From: Rhodoferax sp. | GTDB taxonomy: Bacteria > Pseudomonadota > Gammaproteobacteria > Burkholderiales > Burkholderiaceae_C | DNA: 43,416 bases | Reading direction: 5' to 3' | NCBI RefSeq assembly: GCF_028714215.1 | Contig: NZ_JAQTMS010000035.1 | Span: 1-43,416, forward strand | In this document: positions 42,901 to 43,416 of the stretch, piece by piece | How positions within the stretch are numbered: position 1 is the first letter of the stretch | Layout: the number at the start of each line of letters is the position of its first letter | Translations under genes and position numbers: made by a program | Notes under the pieces: generated by a model | Database searches by the model: none | The model's input: only the letters and a program-made list of their open reading frames with translations | What the model was told of the DNA's origin: nothing

Positions 42901-43416
42901 AGCACGCTGAAAACCCTGGCCCGCGTGCGCTTGCGGGCCGACGGCCGCCCGCTGCTGCACCATGTGCAGGAATGGATCGAGTCGCACGAGCAGGCCTTCG
43001 AGCAACGCCATGGCATCTCGACCGCGGCGCTGGCCGTGGTCGCGGCGCCGGCGCTTGCCGCGGCGGCGTCCGTGGGTGAGTTCGATGCCGCCTCGGGCGA
43101 GTTCCGCTTCGGCGTCGGCGCCCGGCTGCGCCCGCCGCGACCCTGGATCAACGTGCTGGCGAACCCGGATTTCGGCGCCCAGATCTCGGAAGCCGGCGGC
43201 GGCTACAGCTGGGCCTTGAACAGCCGCATGAACCAGCTCACGGGCTGGTCCAACGACCCGGTGGCCGACCCACCGTCCGAATGGTTCCTGCTGCAGGACC
43301 TCAAATCCCGCCAGGTCTGGAGCGTGACGCCCAACGCCTGGGGCGACCCGCGCGCGATCTACAGCGTCTCGCATGGGCAGGGCTACAGCCTGATCAGCCA
43401 CAGTCGCGGCGATCTG
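36976..43416 (+). CDS. ndvB: cyclic beta-1,2-glucan synthase (NdvB type), 3' end missing
   Basis: The frame is open from ATG 36976 to the right edge (2147 codons). This giant inner-membrane enzyme builds cyclic beta-1,2-glucans for osmoadaptation and host interaction. Visible parts are membrane helices near 410-470; the GT84 glycosyltransferase domain with FILLHRERLFCETEQRWIGWERKRGKLEQL (near 580), the DxD motif TLDSDTQLP (near 640) and FTGKGLLNVRAL; further helices at about 830-1000; a glucoamylase-like domain (about 1020-1460, with GISESAYAGSDYTLAYQY and THHQGMS-like AHHQGMS); and a GH94-type phosphorylase region from about 1520. Relatives are about 2800 residues. A 12-bp tandem repeat lies inside the gene at 42205-42264. 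Confidence 0.9.
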   Translation, partial: MAQSELLRLVPDAPPALCAILDDQRGALPPPIRSEIFGLQRFAQHGRSLGESHRAARASWRAATFFPRLRSNIDALREAQHYIGEQASTGYDISPAAEWLLDNFHLIEAQLKEIHEGLPRSYFRTLPVLLDPPLAGLPRVYGVAWAFVAHTDGAFDEELLKQFLGAYQETRELNLSEMWALPTTLRVVLIENLRRLAERVASNKAAREVANLCCDHLERLDLAGLDQLLTLLNQRGVGRVFLAQMAQRLRDLQSSAAASDPARYPDSYRDWLRLALPDLVALQTQQSADQAADNLSVSNAVTSLRAIGAADWPEIVAHTSPLMRLMLTSTLFEAEHSVTRDQTLHGIERLAWRSGRSEVSVAQTLFDLMHSDAAAAAGALASHWLRGAGRPALTSALGLHEGAALLWRALARRLALPVYLGAVLLGSVGLLVWLMSQAGQPGGVDYKAVTVLGALLMLFPASEAVVALINRLISESVRPRHLPRLALANGIPAEHRVLVVIPAMLSSAAASRELVHRLQLHYLANPERQAQFALLSDWVDADSAQLASDDALLSGVREQIRELNQRYPTATEEGGAAPRFILLHRERLFCETEQRWIGWERKRGKLEQLVAALAQGSSAAFLDLADESRIAADTRYIVTLDSDTQLPPGRLRELVGVAAHPENQPQLDASGRTVISGYGILQPRVATPLPAPQEFTLYHWLFAGQCGIDPYSAASSEVYQDLFSEGTFTGKGLLNVRALHAVLSGRLPEGQVLSHDLLEGSIARCAAVTDITLIEDAPFHADVGAARVHRWTRGDWQLLTFLRHPGRYGIRLINRWKMFDNLRRSLVAPLSLALLALALSGRVVSPWAALALVLAAFSAGPVMGAVAAFAPSREDLARRHFYGQGAIDLERALWAGLWLLAQLLAQALQGVDAIARALYRIGISRRHLLQWTTAAAAQASARSDLAGLLRLHWRVPLLALALLGSLLAGATPYPLTALLLCLLWAASPVWTWWVSRPRSARQDAALALPEQVYLGGIARDTWRFFERCVGPEDKHLPPDNLQIMPHDMVAHRTSPTNMGLYLLSVACARQFGWIGTQDLLGRLEATLATLLTLQRYRGHFLNWYDTQTGEPLLALYVSTVDSGNLCGHLLALAQACLELAAAPYDGAPAQRALECSRRRLAPLLARRGKLSPALRQELRWCLADHRATLRSAALDAQAQGDDEAQAQGEASRRLRLLAESCQQLVQQADFSFLYHRKRHLLHIGFRVAEQELDAGFYDLLASESCLTSLLAIAKGDLPVTHWETLGRLFFAVGAQAGLRSWSGSMFEYLMPSLVLDEPRGSVLREACHAALREQIRFARAQGVPWGISESAYAGSDYTLAYQYAPQGVPRLALRRTPPDELVIAPYATALAAQIAPRHAAANFAALEKLAARSRYGFIEALDFSPARQAGIELFTPVSTFMAHHQGMSIVALANVLLDGVAQRWGMANAQIEAVASLLHERVPREVSTLSAPPAATPLQGRERRRVPGLLREVMPGQAAVEPTQVLSNGRYSVSLRANGAGWSRCGQTAITRWRDDALRDAHGSFFYLRWPAPARLASLTQHPAPDPAAHYRSVYHSDRVCFDAAWPTLEAHVTVWVSPEDDIEFRQVELRNLSDSPLDIELLSAFEVTLSDPRADEAHPAFANLFVRAEWQAEHRALLFERKPRLPTERGLQAAHFLAESDPQVRGLRVQTDRQRWCGRNQSASQPLASFDALPTPSVEPTPGLDGGLDSGIETRLDTGLDPVCALAVQLRIAGNAKARLTFATAASDNRATLHAVIDKYLQASLIERASLMSATLTSIRLRALNLRAENFVAIQLLTTALVLSLTRTPRSPARGAVAESAEAAPVLVCDRRLLWRFGISGDRPLLLLSVGALQGLGLLRSLAQALNQWSWGGIACDLVVINAEPISYLMPLQREIAALRERHEADSAAQSSASNPACTGFHVLRADELSVEELSTLKTLARVRLRADGRPLLHHVQEWIESHEQAFEQRHGISTAALAVVAAPALAAAASVGEFDAASGEFRFGVGARLRPPRPWINVLANPDFGAQISEAGGGYSWALNSRMNQLTGWSNDPVADPPSEWFLLQDLKSRQVWSVTPNAWGDPRAIYSVSHGQGYSLISHSRGDL
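42205..42264 (+). repeat. 12-bp tandem repeat inside ndvB
   Basis: Five in-frame units of 12 bases encode GLDG, GLDS, GIET, RLDT and GLDP. The unit is (C/G)GGCTCGATACC-like with drift. It falls in the loop between the FDALPTPSVEP linker and the following beta-strands, so length variation could be tolerated. Confidence 0.85.

Overview
The window is high-GC proteobacterial DNA with tightly packed genes. Family content (COQ8-like ABC1 kinase, Anbu, DHA2 efflux cluster, Cpx-like system, cyclic-glucan synthase, ice-binding protein) fits a betaproteobacterium of the order Burkholderiales, perhaps a cold- or freshwater-living relative of Rhodoferax or Polaromonas. That placement is inference. I found no rRNA, tRNA, CRISPR array, integrase or complete insertion sequence.

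Left part (1-6280): a partial MipA/OmpV outer-membrane protein, undecaprenyl-diphosphatase UppP, an alpha/beta hydrolase, the proteasome-like Anbu peptidase, a HicA-HicB toxin-antitoxin pair, a DUF302 protein and an ABC1 kinase of the COQ8 subtype.

Accessory island (about 6490-9290): lower-GC small genes, all on the + strand. A RelB-like/ParE pair, a four-helix membrane protein, an unknown small protein and a VOC protein are separated by structures that look like integron attC sites. Two copies of a 165-bp repeat each carry a 41-codon reading frame. Remnants of a group II intron reverse transcriptase and of a Phd antitoxin lie between them. No integron integrase is present, so this looks like a cluster of attC sites lacking an integrase.

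Core block (9345-20169): mutS; a Cpx-like operon on the - strand (BamE-like lipoprotein, Spy/CpxP-like lipoprotein, OmpR-type regulator, sensor kinase); and a + strand drug/redox operon (MarR regulator, two DHA2 efflux pumps, flavin reductase, glutathione transferase).

The most interesting block (20559-30426): a four-gene + strand cluster encodes a small lipoprotein, a lipoprotein that resembles a pore-forming cytolysin, a kexin-like subtilase with a P-domain-like tail, and a small exported protein placed like the external chaperone ORF2 of the Aeromonas serine protease. It converges on a three-gene operon for an OmpR-type regulator, a 7TM-DISM-like sensor kinase and a cupin. The same 22-bp direct-repeat box (two GAGACTTT units 11 bp apart) lies upstream of the first lipoprotein gene and upstream of the regulator gene, which suggests that the regulator controls itself and the toxin-like/protease cluster. 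A gamma-glutamyltransferase diverges from the regulator.

Right part (30437-43416): an acyl-CoA ligase and enoyl-CoA hydratase pair, a multi-Ig ice-binding-type lipoprotein, an OmpA-family protein, a small tail-anchored protein, and the first about 2147 codons of a cyclic beta-1,2-glucan synthase (NdvB type), which runs off the right edge.
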